Positions 22,736 to 34,872 of a DNA stretch of 64,000 nt are shown one piece after another. This DNA is from Piliocolobus tephrosceles. Taxonomy: Eukaryota > Chordata > Mammalia > Primates > Cercopithecidae. The first letter of the stretch is position 1, and every line of letters begins with the position of its first letter. The position numbers and the translations under genes are program-made. The stretch is taken from the NCBI RefSeq assembly GCF_002776525.5, contig NC_045447.1, positions 26,429,442 through 26,493,441 of the forward strand, written 5' to 3'. The notes beneath the pieces are model-generated. The model saw only the letters and a program-made list of their open reading frames with translations. It did not search any database and was not told the origin of the DNA.

Positions 22736-23567
22736 GACGGGGGATGGGTTGGATTGACGAGGAGGAAGAAAAACCATCAGAAAACAAGATGAGCTCTTAG
22801 AAATTAAAATTTTACTCAACAAAATTAAAATGCAATAGAAAGGAAAAGGAAGGTGAGTCGATCTCCTAGAAGGTGAAAAGAATTATACAAATACATGTGC
22901 AATAGGAGAAATGCATGATTAAATCAGATGATCTTTTTCTCCAGAAAGTCAGAAGAGAGAAAACTGAGAGAACTATCAAAGAAATAACATAAGAACTTTT
23001 CAAGGGGCTGAAAAAAATGACAGAAGACATTTACCTTTTATCACTGTGAAATATGAGACCACCACAGAGAAAGATGTCTCTGATTTCAAAAACTTTCAGA
23101 AAGGACAAGGGTAGATAGAAAAGATTAAGAACAACAACATCAAATTCTCAATGATAATCTTAAGATAATAAAGCAATGGCCTCAAAATTCTGAGGGAAAA
23201 TGAATTGCAACCCAGAAATCTCTACCCAAACAAGAGAGGTGGTAGAATAATAGTGGTTTCAGATACACACAACAATTTTCTCTAGGGTATCCTTTCTCAT
23301 GAAACTACTGGAGAATGTGTGCCACCCAAATGAAGATGTAAAGGAAGAAAGAAGACATGGGATCCAGGAAACAGGAGATTCAATGCAGGAGAGAGTTAAA
23401 TTTCTAGGACAACAGCTGTGTAGCAGGCTTAATGAGCTTCAGGTCTGGATTATAACATGAAGACAAAGGGCTCCAGGGAAAAAATGGACTGACATGAGCC
23501 GATACATTTGACAATGTAGAAGACTGCATCAGGAAGCTGTGGGAAGAGTACAGGAAGACTCTGCTTA

Positions 23568-23740
23568 GTGTCATGGACTGAATGTTGGCATTCCCCACAA
23601 ACTTCATATCTTGAAGCTCTTGCCCTCGGCGTGATGGTCTCAGGAAGTAGGGCCTTGGGAAAACAATTTGGTTTAGGTGAAATCATGAGGATGGAGCCAG
23701 AATGATGGGATTAGTGCCCTTATGAGAAAAGAAAGATAAA
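23568..23740 (+). mobile_element. MLT1-like LTR fragment
   Basis: GTCATGGACTGAATGTTGGC, TGATGGTCTCAGGAAG, GATGGGATTAGTGCCCTTAT: the usual order in a MaLR-type LTR. Confidence 0.55.
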
Positions 23741-23779
23741 TAATTCAGTGGCATTTAAGTCCAGCCACAATGTTGTGTA

Positions 23780-24250
23780 CCACCACGCAACACATGTGGT
23801 ATCTATCTAGTTTCAACACATTTTCATCATCCCAAAATGAAACCCTCAGGGATTCAGCATTAGCAGTTCCCCCTGCCTCCAGACCCTGGCAACCACCAAC
23901 AGCTCTCTGTGTGTATGGATGCACCCATTCTAGATATTTAATATAAAAGGATTTCTACAATATGTGATCTTTGGTGTCTGGCTTTTTTCATTTAGCATAA
24001 TGTCCCATGGTATAGCATGTGTCAGTACTTCATTCCTTTTTATGTGACTACTATTTCATTGTATGTATATACCACTCTTTGTTTATCCATGTATCTCTTA
24101 ATGGACATTTGGGTTGTTTCCGTCTTTTGCCTATTGTGAATAGCGCTGCTGTGAATAGGCATGTACATTTATTTGTTTGAGTGCCTGTTTTCAATTCTTT
24201 TGAGTATAGATTTACAAGTAGAAATTGTTATTTGGTAATTCTGTAATTAA
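23780..24250 (-). mobile_element. L1 fragment, antisense
   Basis: Reverse L1 signatures such as ATGGACATTTGGGTTGTTTC and CTATTGTGAATAGCGCTGCT. Confidence 0.7.
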
Positions 24251-24702
24251 CTGTACCTATACATCTATGGGTTTAAACCCATGTGTCTATAGTCAAATGA
24301 TCTTCAACAAGGGTGCCAAGACCATTTAACACAGGAAAAAACAGTCTATTCCACAAATGGTGCTGGGATAACTGGATATCCACATACAAAAGAATGAAGT
24401 TGGACTCTCCTACTGTCTACAAAAATTAACTTAAAATGAATCATAAACCTAAATGTAAGAGGTAAAACTCAAAACTCTTAGAAGAAAATATAGGGATAAA
24501 GCTTCCTAACCTTGATTTGGCAAATGATTCTTAGATATGACACTGGAAGTAAAAACCAAAAAACATAGGTCGAACGTTAAAACTAAAAACATATGCTTCA
24601 AAATATATCACCAAGAAAGTGAAAGACAACCCACAAAAAATGTGAAAAAGCATTTGTAAATCATATATCTGATGAAACGTAACTGAAAATATATGAAGAA
24701 TT

Positions 24703-25006
24703 TCTTTCTTTTTTTTTTTTTTTTTTGAGACAGAGTCTCTCTGTCACCTAGACTAGAGTGCAGTGGCATGATCTTGGCTCACTGCAGCCTCCACCTCCTG
24801 GGTTCAAGCGATTCTCCTGCCTCAGCTTCCTAAGTAGATGGGATTACAGGTGCCTGCCACCATACCTGGCTAATTTTTGTATTTTTAGTAGAGACAGGGT
24901 TTCACCATGTTGGCCAGGCTGGTCTCAAACTCCTGACCTCAAGTGATCTGCCCTCCTCGGCCTCCCAAAGTGCTAGGATTACAGGTGTGAGCCACTGCGC
25001 CTGGCC
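24703..25006 (-). mobile_element. AluS in L1
   Basis: 19-T head; ends CACTGCGCCTGGCC. Confidence 0.94.
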
Positions 25007-25872
25007 ATAATTTCTTAAAACTGAATAATAAAAGACAACCAAATTTTGCAATAGCAGAGGACTTGAATGGACATTTCTCCAAGGAAATACCTTTGATCTA
25101 TAAGCACATGAAAAAATGTATATCATTTGTCATTAGAGAAATGCAGATCAAAACAACAAGATGCCATTTCACATCCACTAGGGTGGCAACAATGAAAAAA
25201 CAAAATAATAAAAAAACCCAGAAAAGAAGTGTTGGTAAGGGCTAGGATATGGAAAAATAGAAATCCTTGTACATTGGTGGTGGGAATGTAAATGATGCAG
25301 CCACTATGAAATACCTTTTGGCAGTTCTTTGAGAAGTTAAACAGATATTATGACCTAGAAATTCTACTCCCATGTAGATAGCCAAGAGAAAGGAAAACAT
25401 ATATCCACACAGAAACTTGTATATGAATGTTTATTGAAGCATTATTCATAATAGCCAGACAGCAGAAATAACCTAACTGTCCATCAGAAGATGAATGGGT
25501 AAATGAATTGTGGCAAATCCATATAATGGAATAATATTCAGCCATAAAAAGAAATGAGGTACTGATACATGCTACAGCTTGGATGAACCTCAAAAACATT
25601 ATACTAAGTAAAATAAGTCAGATGCAAAAAATCACATATGGTATGATTCCATTTATTTAAAATATTCAGAATATGCAAATCAATAGAGAAAAAGCAGATT
25701 AGTGGTTGCCAGGGGAGGCGAGAATGAGAAGTGCTTACTTACATATGGTACAGGTATTCTTCTGCAGTGATGAAAAAATTTTGAAACCAGGGAGAAGTGG
25801 TGGTTGCACAGCATTGTGAATGTTAAATGTCACTGAACTGTACACTTTAAAATGACTAATTGCGGCCGATTG

Positions 25873-26165
25873 CGGCCAGGCGCGGTGGCTCACGCCTGTA
25901 ATCCCAGCATTTTGGCAGGCCGAGGCAGGCAGATTGCCTGAGGTCAGGAGTTCGAGACCAGTCTGGCCAACATGGTGAAATTCTGTCTCTACTAAAAATA
26001 CAAAAATTAGCCAGGCGTGGTAGTGGGCTCCTGTAATCTCAGCTACCCAGGAGACTGAGGCAGGAGAATTGCTTGAACCCAGGAGGCAGATGTTGCAGTG
26101 AGCCGAGATTGCGCCACTGCACTCCAGCTGGGCTGACAGAGCGAGACTCTGTCTCAAAAAATAAA
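25873..26165 (+). mobile_element. AluS in L1 3' UTR
   Basis: ACACTTTAAA lies on both sides; a GATTGCGGCC duplication precedes the 5' end. Confidence 0.93.
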
Positions 26166-26655
26166 ATACACTTTAAATGGGTGAACTGTATGGTATATGA
26201 ATTATATCTCAATAAAGCTGTTTTTAAAAAGCTATTGACATACAACAAGAAATTGAATTGTTAATTAAAAATATTCCTACAAAAAAATCCCAGCTACAAA
26301 ATGGCTTCACTGGTTAATTCAAATGATACAAAATCAAAACACAAAAATTAAGTATAGGTCTATATACCAGAAACAGGCAATTTGGAATAAACTAACAACA
26401 ATAATTTCATTCACAGTAGTAAAAAAGAATAAAATATTTAGAGGGAAAAACATGAACCATAAGAGGAAAAAATAATAGATTAAACTTGATCAAAACAAAA
26501 AACTTTTGTAATACAAAATATACTATTAAGAAAATGGAAAGAGAAGCCACATACTGGGAGAAAATATTTGCAAATCACATATCCAATAAAGAACATGCAT
26601 CCAGAATTTATAAAGAACCTTACAACTCAATATTAAAAAGATGACTCAATTTTAC

Positions 26656-26659
<4 letters not shown>

Positions 26660-26695
<36 letters not shown>
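26660..26695. repeat. (TG)17 microsatellite
   Basis: Uninterrupted TG run at the 5' boundary of an antisense Alu arm inside an L1. Confidence 0.95.
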
Positions 26696-26696
<1 letters not shown>

Positions 26697-26697
<1 letters not shown>

Positions 26698-26815
26698 AGA
26701 AGCAAGGTCTCACTATGTTATTCAGGCTGGTCTCATACTCCCGGCCTCAAGTATCCTCTTTCTTTGGCCCCTGCGAAGTGTTGGAATTATAGGCATGAGC
26801 CACCATGCCTGGCTG
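26697..26815 (-). mobile_element. Alu arm fragment
   Basis: Single antisense arm after the (TG)n run. Confidence 0.75.
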
Positions 26816-26937
26816 ACAACTCAATTTTAAAATGAGCAAAGACTGAATAGACAATTCACCCAATATAAATAGCTATTAAACACATGAAAATCTGTTTAAC
26901 ATCATTATCAGTAAGAAAACACAAATTAAAACAACAC

Positions 26938-27243
26938 TAGGCATGGTGGCTCGTGCCTATAATCCCAGCGCTTTGGGAGGCTGAGGTGGGTGGATCACTT
27001 GAGGCCAGGAGTTTGAGAGCAGCCTGGCCAACATGGTGAAACCCCATCTCTAGTAAAAATACAAAAATTACCTAGGTGTGGTAGTGCATGCCTGTAATCC
27101 CAGCTTCTTGGGAGGCTGAGGCATGAGAATTGCTTGAACCCAGGAGGTGGAGGTTGCAGCGAGCCAAGATCATGCCACTGCACTCCAGCCTGGGAGACAG
27201 AGCAAGACTCTGTCTCAAAAAATAAACAAACATATAAATAAAC
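26938..27243 (+). mobile_element. AluS
   Basis: TAGGCATGGTGGCTCGTGCC start; AAACA-rich tail. Confidence 0.92.
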
Positions 27244-27487
27244 ATATGAGATACCACTACACGCCTACTAGAATGGCTATAATAAAAAAGACAACAAGCC
27301 AACTCTGGGTGTACTGCCTATGAATTACCCCTGCTCTGCAGGGAGCAGTTAAAGAAAATGTTTTTAAAAGACAACAAGTGTTGGTGAGTAGGTAGAGAAA
27401 ATGGAACCTTAATACATTGCTGATGGGACTATAAAAACGGTATAGGCACTGTAGCAAATAGTTGTAGGTTCTTAAAAAGTTAAATAT

Positions 27488-27630
27488 TGGCTTACAGTGG
27501 TTCTCACCTGTAATCCCAGGACTTTGGAAAGCTGAGGTGGGAGGATTGCTTTAGCCCAAAAGTTCAAGACCAGCCTGGGCAACAAAGGGAGACCCTATCT
27601 CTATTTTATTTCAAGTGAAAAAAAAAAAAG
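27488..27630 (+). mobile_element. Alu monomer
   Basis: Strongly diverged single arm with AAAAG tail, in L1. Confidence 0.7.
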
Positions 27631-28262
27631 TTAAATATCAACTTACCATATGACCTAGCAATTCCATTCTTAAAAATCTACCCAAGAAAAATGAAAACAA
27701 ATATCCATACTGATACATGTATGAGAATGTTCTTAGCAGCAATATTCATAATAGCCAAAAACTTGAAACAATCCAAGTGTCCATCAGCTGGTGAGTGAAT
27801 AAACAACATGTGGTATATCCATACAATGGAATACTATTCAGCAATAAAAAGGAACTGAACTACTGATACCAGCTACAACATATATATGAATGAATATCAA
27901 AAGCCTATGCTAAGTAAAAGGAGCTAGATGCAAAAGACTATACACTGTTTTATTCCATATATATAAAATGTCCAGAAATAGCAAATTTATAGAGACAGAG
28001 AGCAAATTAGTATTTGGCTGGCTAGGGGGTTGGGAGTGGAAATAGGATCGACTGCAAAGAGACATGAGAGAATTTTTTGGTGTGATGAAATGTTCTCATA
28101 ACATACAGTCTATAACTGGACTGTAGTTATGGCTGTGCAACTATAAATTTATTAAAAATCATTTATACTTAGGATGGTAAATTTTATTGCATGTGAATTA
28201 GACTTCAACAATACTGTTTTAACAAAAGGTTTTTTAAAAAGCTAGTAAGCTCAATGTTTTAT

Positions 28263-28282
28263 ACACACACACACACACACAC
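28263..28282. repeat. (AC)10 microsatellite
   Basis: Pure AC run just after the 3' end of the second L1. Confidence 0.95.
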
Positions 28283-28410
28283 CCCTCCTCAGGTAAAGTA
28301 ATATTGCTCAATTTACTTTATTTCTATCATACTGCTCCACCATATAGTGGCCTCTATTGGCCAAAAGGAGAGATTCCGATTAGTTGGTTACTAGTTGCTT
28401 TATTGTTTTA

Positions 28411-28715
28411 TTTTTTATTTTTTATTTTTTTGAGACAGAGTGTCAGTCACCCACCTAGGCTGGAGTGCAGTGGCTTGATCTCAGCTCACTGCAACCTCTG
28501 CTTCCAAGGTTCAGCCTATTCTTGTGCCTCAGCCTCCCAAGGAGCTAGAGTTACAGGCATGTGCCACCACACCCGGCTAATTTTTGTATTTTTGGTAGAG
28601 ACAGGGTTTCGCCCTGTAGGCCAGGCTGGTCTCAAACTCCTGACCTCAAGTCATCCATCTGCCTTGGCCTCCCAAAGTGCTGGGATTACAGGCATGAGCC
28701 ACCATGCCTGGCCTA
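28411..28715 (-). mobile_element. AluS
   Basis: TTTATTTTTTTGAGACAGAG head to CATGCCTGGCC. Confidence 0.93.
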
Positions 28716-29089
28716 AATTTTTATATTTATAATGTATCCACTATATAAACTAGGCATAGAAATGGCTACGGTTTCGTCAAAGAGAATTCTTAGGATATAA
28801 AGTCTAAGTTGTGCCCATTTAGAGGAAAGCAGATGGGAGAAACAGAATAAAAGGACCTAAGAAGCACAAGCAAACTCACTTGCTCCCGATCTAAACCATA
28901 CCTGTAAAATATACTTGATAAGAATAACTTTTTTAAAAATAATTCATATAACTGACTGTCCTCATTCAGTGAACTCAAGACCACATTCAAAGAAAGATAC
29001 CAATAAAAAGCCTATTATTTCAAGTGTATGCTACATAAGTGAAATGTAAATTAAAGAAAGAAGTCACTTGATTTCTTCACCTTTGGAGG

Positions 29090-29290
29090 GCAGACTAGCA
29101 TAAGCTTTGGAGTTAGCTTGGATTCAAATCCTAGCTCTATTTTCTCATTCATCAGCTGACCTTGGGCTTATTATTGAATTTATCAAAGCCTCAGTACTTA
29201 CTGCTATAAAATGGAGAACATATTTTATTGGAAAGGACTGGTGGGAGTATCGCTTAACCTATAGAAATCATATAATAAATAAATCATACA
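29090..29290 (+). repeat. MIR SINE remnant
   Basis: Sense MIR core: GGAGTTAGCTTGGATTCAAA, CTGACCTTGGGC, GCCTCAGTACTTACTGCTAT, AAAATGGAGAACAT. Confidence 0.7.
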
Positions 29291-29488
29291 TAATTACTGT
29301 TATTTCCATTTAGAAGTTGACAATAAATTTTTATTTTAAATGGTCTTCATGTTAAATACTTATAAGAAACCAATTCACCAATTCATTGAGCAATTTATTA
29401 AATGTGTCCAAAGAACTGTGTTTAAGCTCTATGGAGAGATAGTTGTTGAAACACTGAAGAAACACTAAACTATTAAAAATCATTAAAG

Positions 29489-29697
29489 GGGCCAGGCATG
29501 GTGGCTCACGCTTGTAATGCCAGCACTTTGGGAGGCCAAGGTAGGTGGATCACCTGAGGTCAGGAATTCGAGACCAGCCTGGCCAACATGGTGAAACCCT
29601 GTCTTTACTAAAAATACAAAAAATTAGCCAGGCATGGTGGCGGGCACCTGTAATCCCAGCGACTCTGGAGGCTGAGGCAGGAGAATCACTTGCACCC
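29489..29697 (+). mobile_element. AluS, cut by gap
   Basis: GGCCAGGCATGGTGGCTCAC; the right arm is lost in the 100-N gap. Confidence 0.92.
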
Positions 29698-29797
29698 NNN
29701 NNNNNNNNNNNNNNNNNNNNNNNNNNNNNNNNNNNNNNNNNNNNNNNNNNNNNNNNNNNNNNNNNNNNNNNNNNNNNNNNNNNNNNNNNNNNNNNNN
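29698..29797. other. Assembly gap, 100 N
   Basis: Interrupts the right arm of a plus-strand Alu in an HSDL2 intron; AT-rich palindromic sequence follows. Confidence 0.95.
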
Positions 29798-29837
29798 TTT
29801 TTATAAGCACACATGTATATTTATATACATTCACACA

Positions 29838-29962
29838 AATATACATATGTATGATGCTAAACCAAATTATGCAAACCATAATAAGATGAGCATAATATAC
29901 ATATATAGATGCTAAACCATATTTTGGTTTGGTTATGGTTTAGCATCATACATATGTATATT
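29838..29962. repeat. AT-rich inverted repeat, 26-bp perfect arms
   Basis: Arms 29,838-29,863 and 29,937-29,962 are exact reverse complements (core TACATATGTATGATGCTAAA), separated by 73 bp. A third, imperfect direct copy (TACATATATAGATGCTAAAC) lies at about 29,897-29,916. Confidence 0.85.
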
Positions 29963-30025
29963 ATGGTCATCTCTCAGTGGTATGGTAAAGATAATTTTAT
30001 TTTCTTTTTTCTTAGGTATACTTTC

Positions 30026-30317
30026 TCTTTTTTTGAGACAGGGTCTCATTCTGCCACCCAGGTTGGAGTGCAGTGGTCTTATCTCAACTTACTGCAGCCT
30101 CTCCTCCTGGGCTCAGGCAATCCTCCTACCTTAACCACTGGAGTAGCTGGGGACTACAAGTGCGCACCAACACACCCAACCAATTTTTGTATTTCCTGTA
30201 GAGACATGGTTTCCCCATGTTGTCCAGGCTGGTCTCAAACTCCTGGGTGCAAGTGATCCTCCCACCTTGGCCTCCCAAAGTGTTGGGATTACAGGCATAC
30301 GCCACCATGCCTGGCCT
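30026..30317 (-). mobile_element. AluJ-like
   Basis: TTTGAGACAGGGTCTCATTC to CATGCCTGGCC. Confidence 0.9.
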
Positions 30318-31196
30318 CTTTTCTAATTTTCATATGAACATTTAACACCACTATAAAAAAAGGCAAAAGTTGAAGAAATGCTGATCATTAGTACACCGTA
30401 TACAGATTGGCTCAGATGGAATGTAGGCAATTAGCATCCTGAATTAGAACTGGAAAGAAAGACTTAGAGGGCACAGAATACACCATGTTCTTGTTTAGAA
30501 AGATTAAAACAGAACAAAGTCTGAATAACATTTATAATTCATTCCATGAAAGACTCTTTAGATCAGAATGTTATGCTTAGTTTCAAGTGCTGCTTCTAGT
30601 TTTTTAGAATTTGAGTTAATTAACTTATCATTTGGAGTAGTTTTCTAAGAGTAGAAAAGAGAAAATTATCCTTAATTTTCTGGCACAGTTAGAGGTAAAT
30701 GGACAGAATAGAAAATCACACAAAAGGTTCTCTGGGTTTAGGACTCCACAGAAAGCAGGGTTACTAGGCCATGGCTGAGGGCTGGTATGTGTTTCCTATT
30801 CAAACAGCTGGCAAGATGGAAGCACGACCTTACTCTTGATAAGCAAATTGCTGCTACTGAGTTCAGTGCCTCCAGTGACTGGGGTGTTATTGGAAACATA
30901 ATACCTTAGGCCAGCTAATATGTTGAAGCCCACTCAGGAGTCCCTTTGAATTATCTCTCTGTTCCCAACATCACTGGCTTCTCAGTAGTGGAAGAAAAGA
31001 ATTCTGACATCTACCTTCCACTATGAGAGGAGGGAGAAGTGGCAATAGAGGCAACAGTAAGAACAGCCTTCCCAAAACTAAGATTCCACTGCTGCCAACA
31101 TCTACAAGTTTTGATTATTTGGGAAGGGATAAAGCAAAATGTCAGAACTAAATTTTCTCTGAACAATAAGGTAAACTAATAAACTGGAAAACTCAC

Positions 31197-31325
31197 CTGA
31201 AAACATTTTTACAAAGTCATCAGTAGACATACTCATCACCACATCTGCCTGATCAGAAGGCTCTCCATATCCGACATTCCCACCCTTGCTTTTCAGATCA
31301 AGAAACCACGTGCCACCATCTTCAC
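31197..31325 (-). CDS. HSDL2: HSDL2 coding exon, SCP2 core
   Basis: A 129-nt phase 1-1 exon, acceptor TCTCTAG and donor TCAG|GTGAGT. It encodes EDGGTWFLDLKSKGGNVGYG, EPSDQADVVMSMSTDDFVKM, FSG. The pattern W-x-L-D-L-K then D-x-x-x-x-M-x-x-D-D-F-x-x-x-x-x-G is the standard SCP2 sheet and helix that lines the lipid-binding pocket. The sequence is nearly identical to human as I recall it, apart from MSMS in place of MSMT. Confidence 0.96.
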
Positions 31326-31559
31326 CTAGAGAGATAAACATATAGAAATCAATGTTATAGGAGCCCTGTTCTTCTTAAATTTAATAATTACTTCAATTAG
31401 AATAATCTTACAAAATGCTGTTTCCCAAGTTAAAATCCCCAGACCTCCATCAGTCAAATTCAGCAAATATTTATTAAGCATGTCCAGGTATTCTACTAGG
31501 CTCTGAAGACTCTTCAATAAAAAAAAAAAAAAACCATGGTTCTACTCAAAAAAGAGGAA

Positions 31560-32146
31560 GTAGAGGGTGATGTGGGAGCACATTAAAGAGTCAAAATACC
31601 CGGAGTAAGAAAACTCAAGTAAGACAGAAAGTAGAACAGTGGTTCCTAGGGACTGGGGGATGAGGGAATGGGAGTTACTATTTAATAAGTACAGAGTTTC
31701 ACTTGGAATGATGAAAAAGTTCTGGAGATAGATGGTGATGATTGTTTTTTGTTTTGTTTTCTTTCCTTTTTGTTCTTTTTTTGAGTTTTTTGAGATGGAG
31801 TCTTGCTCTGTCGCCCAGGCTGGAGTGCAGTGGCTCAATCTCTGCTCACTGCAAGCTCCGCCTCCTGAGTTCATGTCATTCTCCTGCCTCAGCCTCCCAA
31901 GTAGCTGGGACTACAGGCACCCGCCACTGTGCCCAGCTAATTTTTTATATTTTTTGTAGAGACGGGGTTTCACCGTGTTAGCCAGGATGGTCTCAATCTC
32001 CTGACCTGGTGATCCGCCTGCCTCAGCCTCCCAAAGTGCTGGGATTACAGGTGTGAGCCACTGCACCTGGCCGGTGATGACTGTTATAAAACAATGTGAA
32101 TGCATTTAATGCTACTAACCTGTACACTTAGAAGTGGTTAAAATAG
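31560..32146 (+). mobile_element. L1 3'-UTR fragment split by an AluY
   Basis: AGTGGTTCCTAGGGACTGGG and GATGAAAAAGTTCTGGAGAT on the left, CCTGTACACTTAGAAGTGGT on the right. GGTGATGA appears on both sides of the Alu as a target-site duplication. Confidence 0.7.
31775..32072 (-). mobile_element. AluY in L1 3' end
   Basis: GCAAGCTCCGCCTCCTGAGT and ACGGGGTTTCACCGTGTTAG are Y-type. Confidence 0.94.
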
Positions 32147-32441
32147 GCCGGGCATGGTGACTCACACCTGTAATCCTAGCACTTTGGGAGGCCAAAGTGG
32201 GCAGATCACCTGAGGTCAGGAGTTCGAGACCAGCCTGGCCAACATGGTGAAACCCTGTTTCTACTAACAATACAAAAAATCAGCCAGGTGTGGTGGGGAA
32301 CACCTGTAATCCCAGCTACTTGGGAGGCTGAGGCAAGAAAATCGTTTGAACCCTGGAGGCAGAGGTTGCAGTAAGCCAAGATCTCGCCATTGCACTCCAG
32401 CTTGGGCAACAAGAGTGAAACTAAGTCTCAAAAAAAAAAAA
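32147..32441 (+). mobile_element. AluS, inverted to its neighbour
   Basis: Starts 75 bp after the antisense AluY, so the two can pair as an RNA hairpin. Confidence 0.93.
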
Positions 32442-33101
32442 GAACAAAAGAAGTGGTTACAATTTTATGTATCTTTTACTGCAATGCAAAATTAAATTTT
32501 CAAAAAGGGTCAGGAAACCTCAGTTGAAGCTGAGATTTGAAAGTAAGAATTAGCTGGATGGACAGGGTAGACGGAAAGTATTTCAGGCAATGGGAACAGC
32601 ATATGCAAAAAAGCCAGAATCAAGAATACAGCATGTGTGAGGAACTGAAAAAAACAGTGGCACTAGAAGGTAGATGGGTGTTGGATGAGCTTGTGAGGCA
32701 CTAGAAGGTAGATGGGTGAGCTAGGTCTGAGCACAGCCAGTCATGTAAAAGACTGAATGACTTCATCCTACAGGATGTGTCATATGGTAAAGTTTGCGTA
32801 TGGCCCTACCTGCAGTGTAGATAATACATGGAGAGAAATCAAAAGAATGGAGAGGGCTTAGTAAGGATGGTGTTGGGATAGTTCAGGAGCTTGAGGGTGC
32901 ATGCCTGGACTGGGAGCATGGCAGAGGCATGGAGAAAAGTGGGTACATTTGAGAGAGAATTTCAAGGCAGAACCGTAAGACCAGGTAACTGCATGTGAAG
33001 AGGAAAAGATAGGGAGGGTACATAGGAATGATCTGCTAGTTCTTGGCTTGGGTGGATTTGTTTTTTAAGTAGGAGAAGACTACTGAAGAACAACAGATTG
33101 C

Positions 33102-33375
33102 TTTATTTTTAATTTTTTAAGACAGGGTCTTGCTGTGTTGCCCAGGCTAGAGGGAAGTGGCATGATCACCGCTCACTGCAGCCTCGACCTTCTGGGCTTA
33201 AGCAGCCTTCCTGTCTCAGCCTCCCAAGTAGCTGGGACTATAGGCATACATCACCATGTCCAGCTAATTTTTTATTTTTATTTTTGTAGAGACAGGGTCT
33301 TACTATGTTACCCAGCCTGGTCTCAAACTCCTGAGCTCAAGTGATCGGCCTCCCAGAGTGCTGGGATTACAGGCA
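33102..33375 (-). mobile_element. AluJ-like
   Basis: TTTAAGACAGGGTCTTGCTG to GATTACAGGCATTG, 3' end truncated. Confidence 0.88.
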
Positions 33376-33597
33376 TTGTTTAAAATTTTAATACAGCTCA
33401 AACCAGCATGTCTGGTTCATCTCAGCTCCTTCACTGTCAAACCAGGGGGCAGGGACTGCTTCAGTTTCTCTGCCTTCTCTTTGTGACAACCAAAGTATAA
33501 TCCTGCTGCTGTGAACTTTATTTTTCTTGATCTTGACAGATATGGCATCCACTTGCCTGGATCTGAGCAGAAAGTGCTTGATTTCCTCCATTTTTCT

Positions 33598-33884
33598 TTT
33601 TTCTTTCTTTCGTTTTTTGAGTCAGAGTCTCGCTCTGTTGCCCAGGCTGGAGTGCAGTGATGCGATCTGGGCTCACTGCAACCTCCGCCTCCGGGGTTCA
33701 AGCGATTCTCCTGCCTCAGCCTCCCAAGTAGCTGGGACTACAGGCGCATACCACCAAGCCCGGCTAATTTTTATATTTTTTAGTAGAGATGAGGTTTTGC
33801 CATGTTGGCCAAGCTGGTCTTGACCTCTGGTGATCTGCCCACCTCAGCCTCCCAAAGTGCTGGAATAATAGGCATGAGCCACCC
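33598..33884 (-). mobile_element. AluS
   Basis: TTTTTGAGTCAGAGTCTCGC to CATGAGCCACCC. Confidence 0.93.
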
Positions 33885-34149
33885 AGGAATTGCCTCAATT
33901 TTTCGAGGCATGGCAAGGAAGCATGCAGAGAGAGGGTGTGGATTGACAGTGCCCAAGAGACACAGTAAGCCAGACACTGAGCAGATTTAATGGGTGGTTG
34001 CAAAGGTAGGTCCTGGGAATGGTTGTTTTGGACATTTTTAGGCTGACACATCTTTGTGATAGTTAACTAAAAATGTCAGATGAAGTCTGGCTAAGCTAGA
34101 AACAGGGACACATAATCAATCGGTTCATATGGTCATTGAAGCCACGTGA

Positions 34150-34500
34150 ATGGTTGCGGTTTCCTAGAGAAAGTGTCAGGAGTAGAGTGTCAAGAGTGCT
34201 GAGACAGTGACGTGAAGAACACTGCTTAAGGGAAGGACAGAGGAGAAGCAGCCAGCAAGGGAGGCTGACAAGGTGTGATCACAGACAGGGAAGGAAAGCA
34301 AGGAGGTTACAATGAAGGACCGGGGAAGGAGCATTTCCACAAGGAAAGTGTGGTCAACAGTATCAAATGCTGCAGTGTGGTCACAAGAGAGGAATGACAC
34401 ATGCCCACTGGTGACATGGAAGTCATCAAGGACCTTGGTGAAAACCAATTCTGTGAAATGGAAACAAATGGTATCAGCAGGGTGTGTTCAGGGGAGTAAG
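34150..34500 (-). mobile_element. L2 (CR1-clade LINE) reverse-transcriptase fragment
   Basis: Minus-strand translation contains HTAAFDTVDHTFLVEMLLP, the hallmark D-x-SAAFDTVDH-x-x-L block of CR1/L2 reverse transcriptases. It is degraded and inactive. Confidence 0.75.
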
Positions 34501-34711
34501 TTGTAGATGAAAATCAGTCTGGCTCTGAAAAGGAGAAAAAAGATGGGGTGTGTGGTTTGTTATTGTCATTGGGTTCTGTTTTAAAGTTAGAAAAGAATTG
34601 AGAACATTAAAATACCATTGGGAAGGAGGCTGCAAGATGAACAGATTGAGGACAAGGTACAATTAACAGCACAAAATTCTTGAGAAGGCCAGGGAAAGTG
34701 GGATCTAGAAC

Positions 34712-34872
34712 TTTGCTTCCAAGTATGATCCACGGACTGCAATACTGTCATTATCTGTCAGAAATGCAGAATCTCAGACTCCACTCCAGACCTACTGAAT
34801 CATTATTTTGCATTTTAGGAAGATCCCAGGTACTTGGTATAGACATTAGAGCTTAAGATGCACTGATGGAGA
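34712..34872 (+). mobile_element. MER5A-like hAT-Charlie MITE
   Basis: CAGAAATGCAGAATCTCAGA, CCACTCCAGACCTACTGAAT and a TTTTAGGAAGATCCCAGGTA segment follow the MER5A order. Confidence 0.75.

Larger units (their letters stand above)
24285..26235 (+). mobile_element. L1 ORF2 tail and 3' UTR, interrupted by two Alus
   Basis: Sense L1: CAAATGGTGCTGGGATAACT near 24,353, TCCATATAATGGAATAATAT near 25,520, and 3' end CTCAATAAAGCTG near 26,212. The Alus at 24,703 and 25,873 are inserted in it; the second is flanked by ACACTTTAAA repeats. Confidence 0.85.
26240..28225 (+). mobile_element. Second L1 3' portion, same orientation
   Basis: Another sense L1 tail follows directly: ATCCAGAATTTATAAAGAAC (26,598), CAATATTCATAATAGCC (27,740), ATACAATGGAATACTATTCA (27,820). 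It is split by two Alus and an Alu monomer. Confidence 0.8.
20878..31196 (-). other. HSDL2: HSDL2 intron (last intron, 10.3 kb)
   Basis: Between the terminal and penultimate coding exons. 20,878-21,610 is AT-rich with nothing recognised. 21,900-22,590 is unique. 22,601-22,735 is a polypurine tract, followed by unclassified old-repeat-like sequence to 23,567. 23,568-28,225 is a block of MaLR and L1 remnants interrupted by Alus. 28,720-29,090 is unique. 29,300-29,488 and 30,320-31,190 hold nothing I recognise. A 100-N gap lies at 29,698. Confidence 0.9.

Noticed and set aside
22391..22822. 143-codon Ser/Pro/Leu-rich minus-strand frame
   Set aside because: The pyrimidine-rich complement of a purine tract gives a stop-poor, low-complexity frame; no domain or splice context.
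26660..28282. Short TG/AC runs considered as a CRISPR-like array
   Set aside because: Simple microsatellites without spacers; eukaryotic context.
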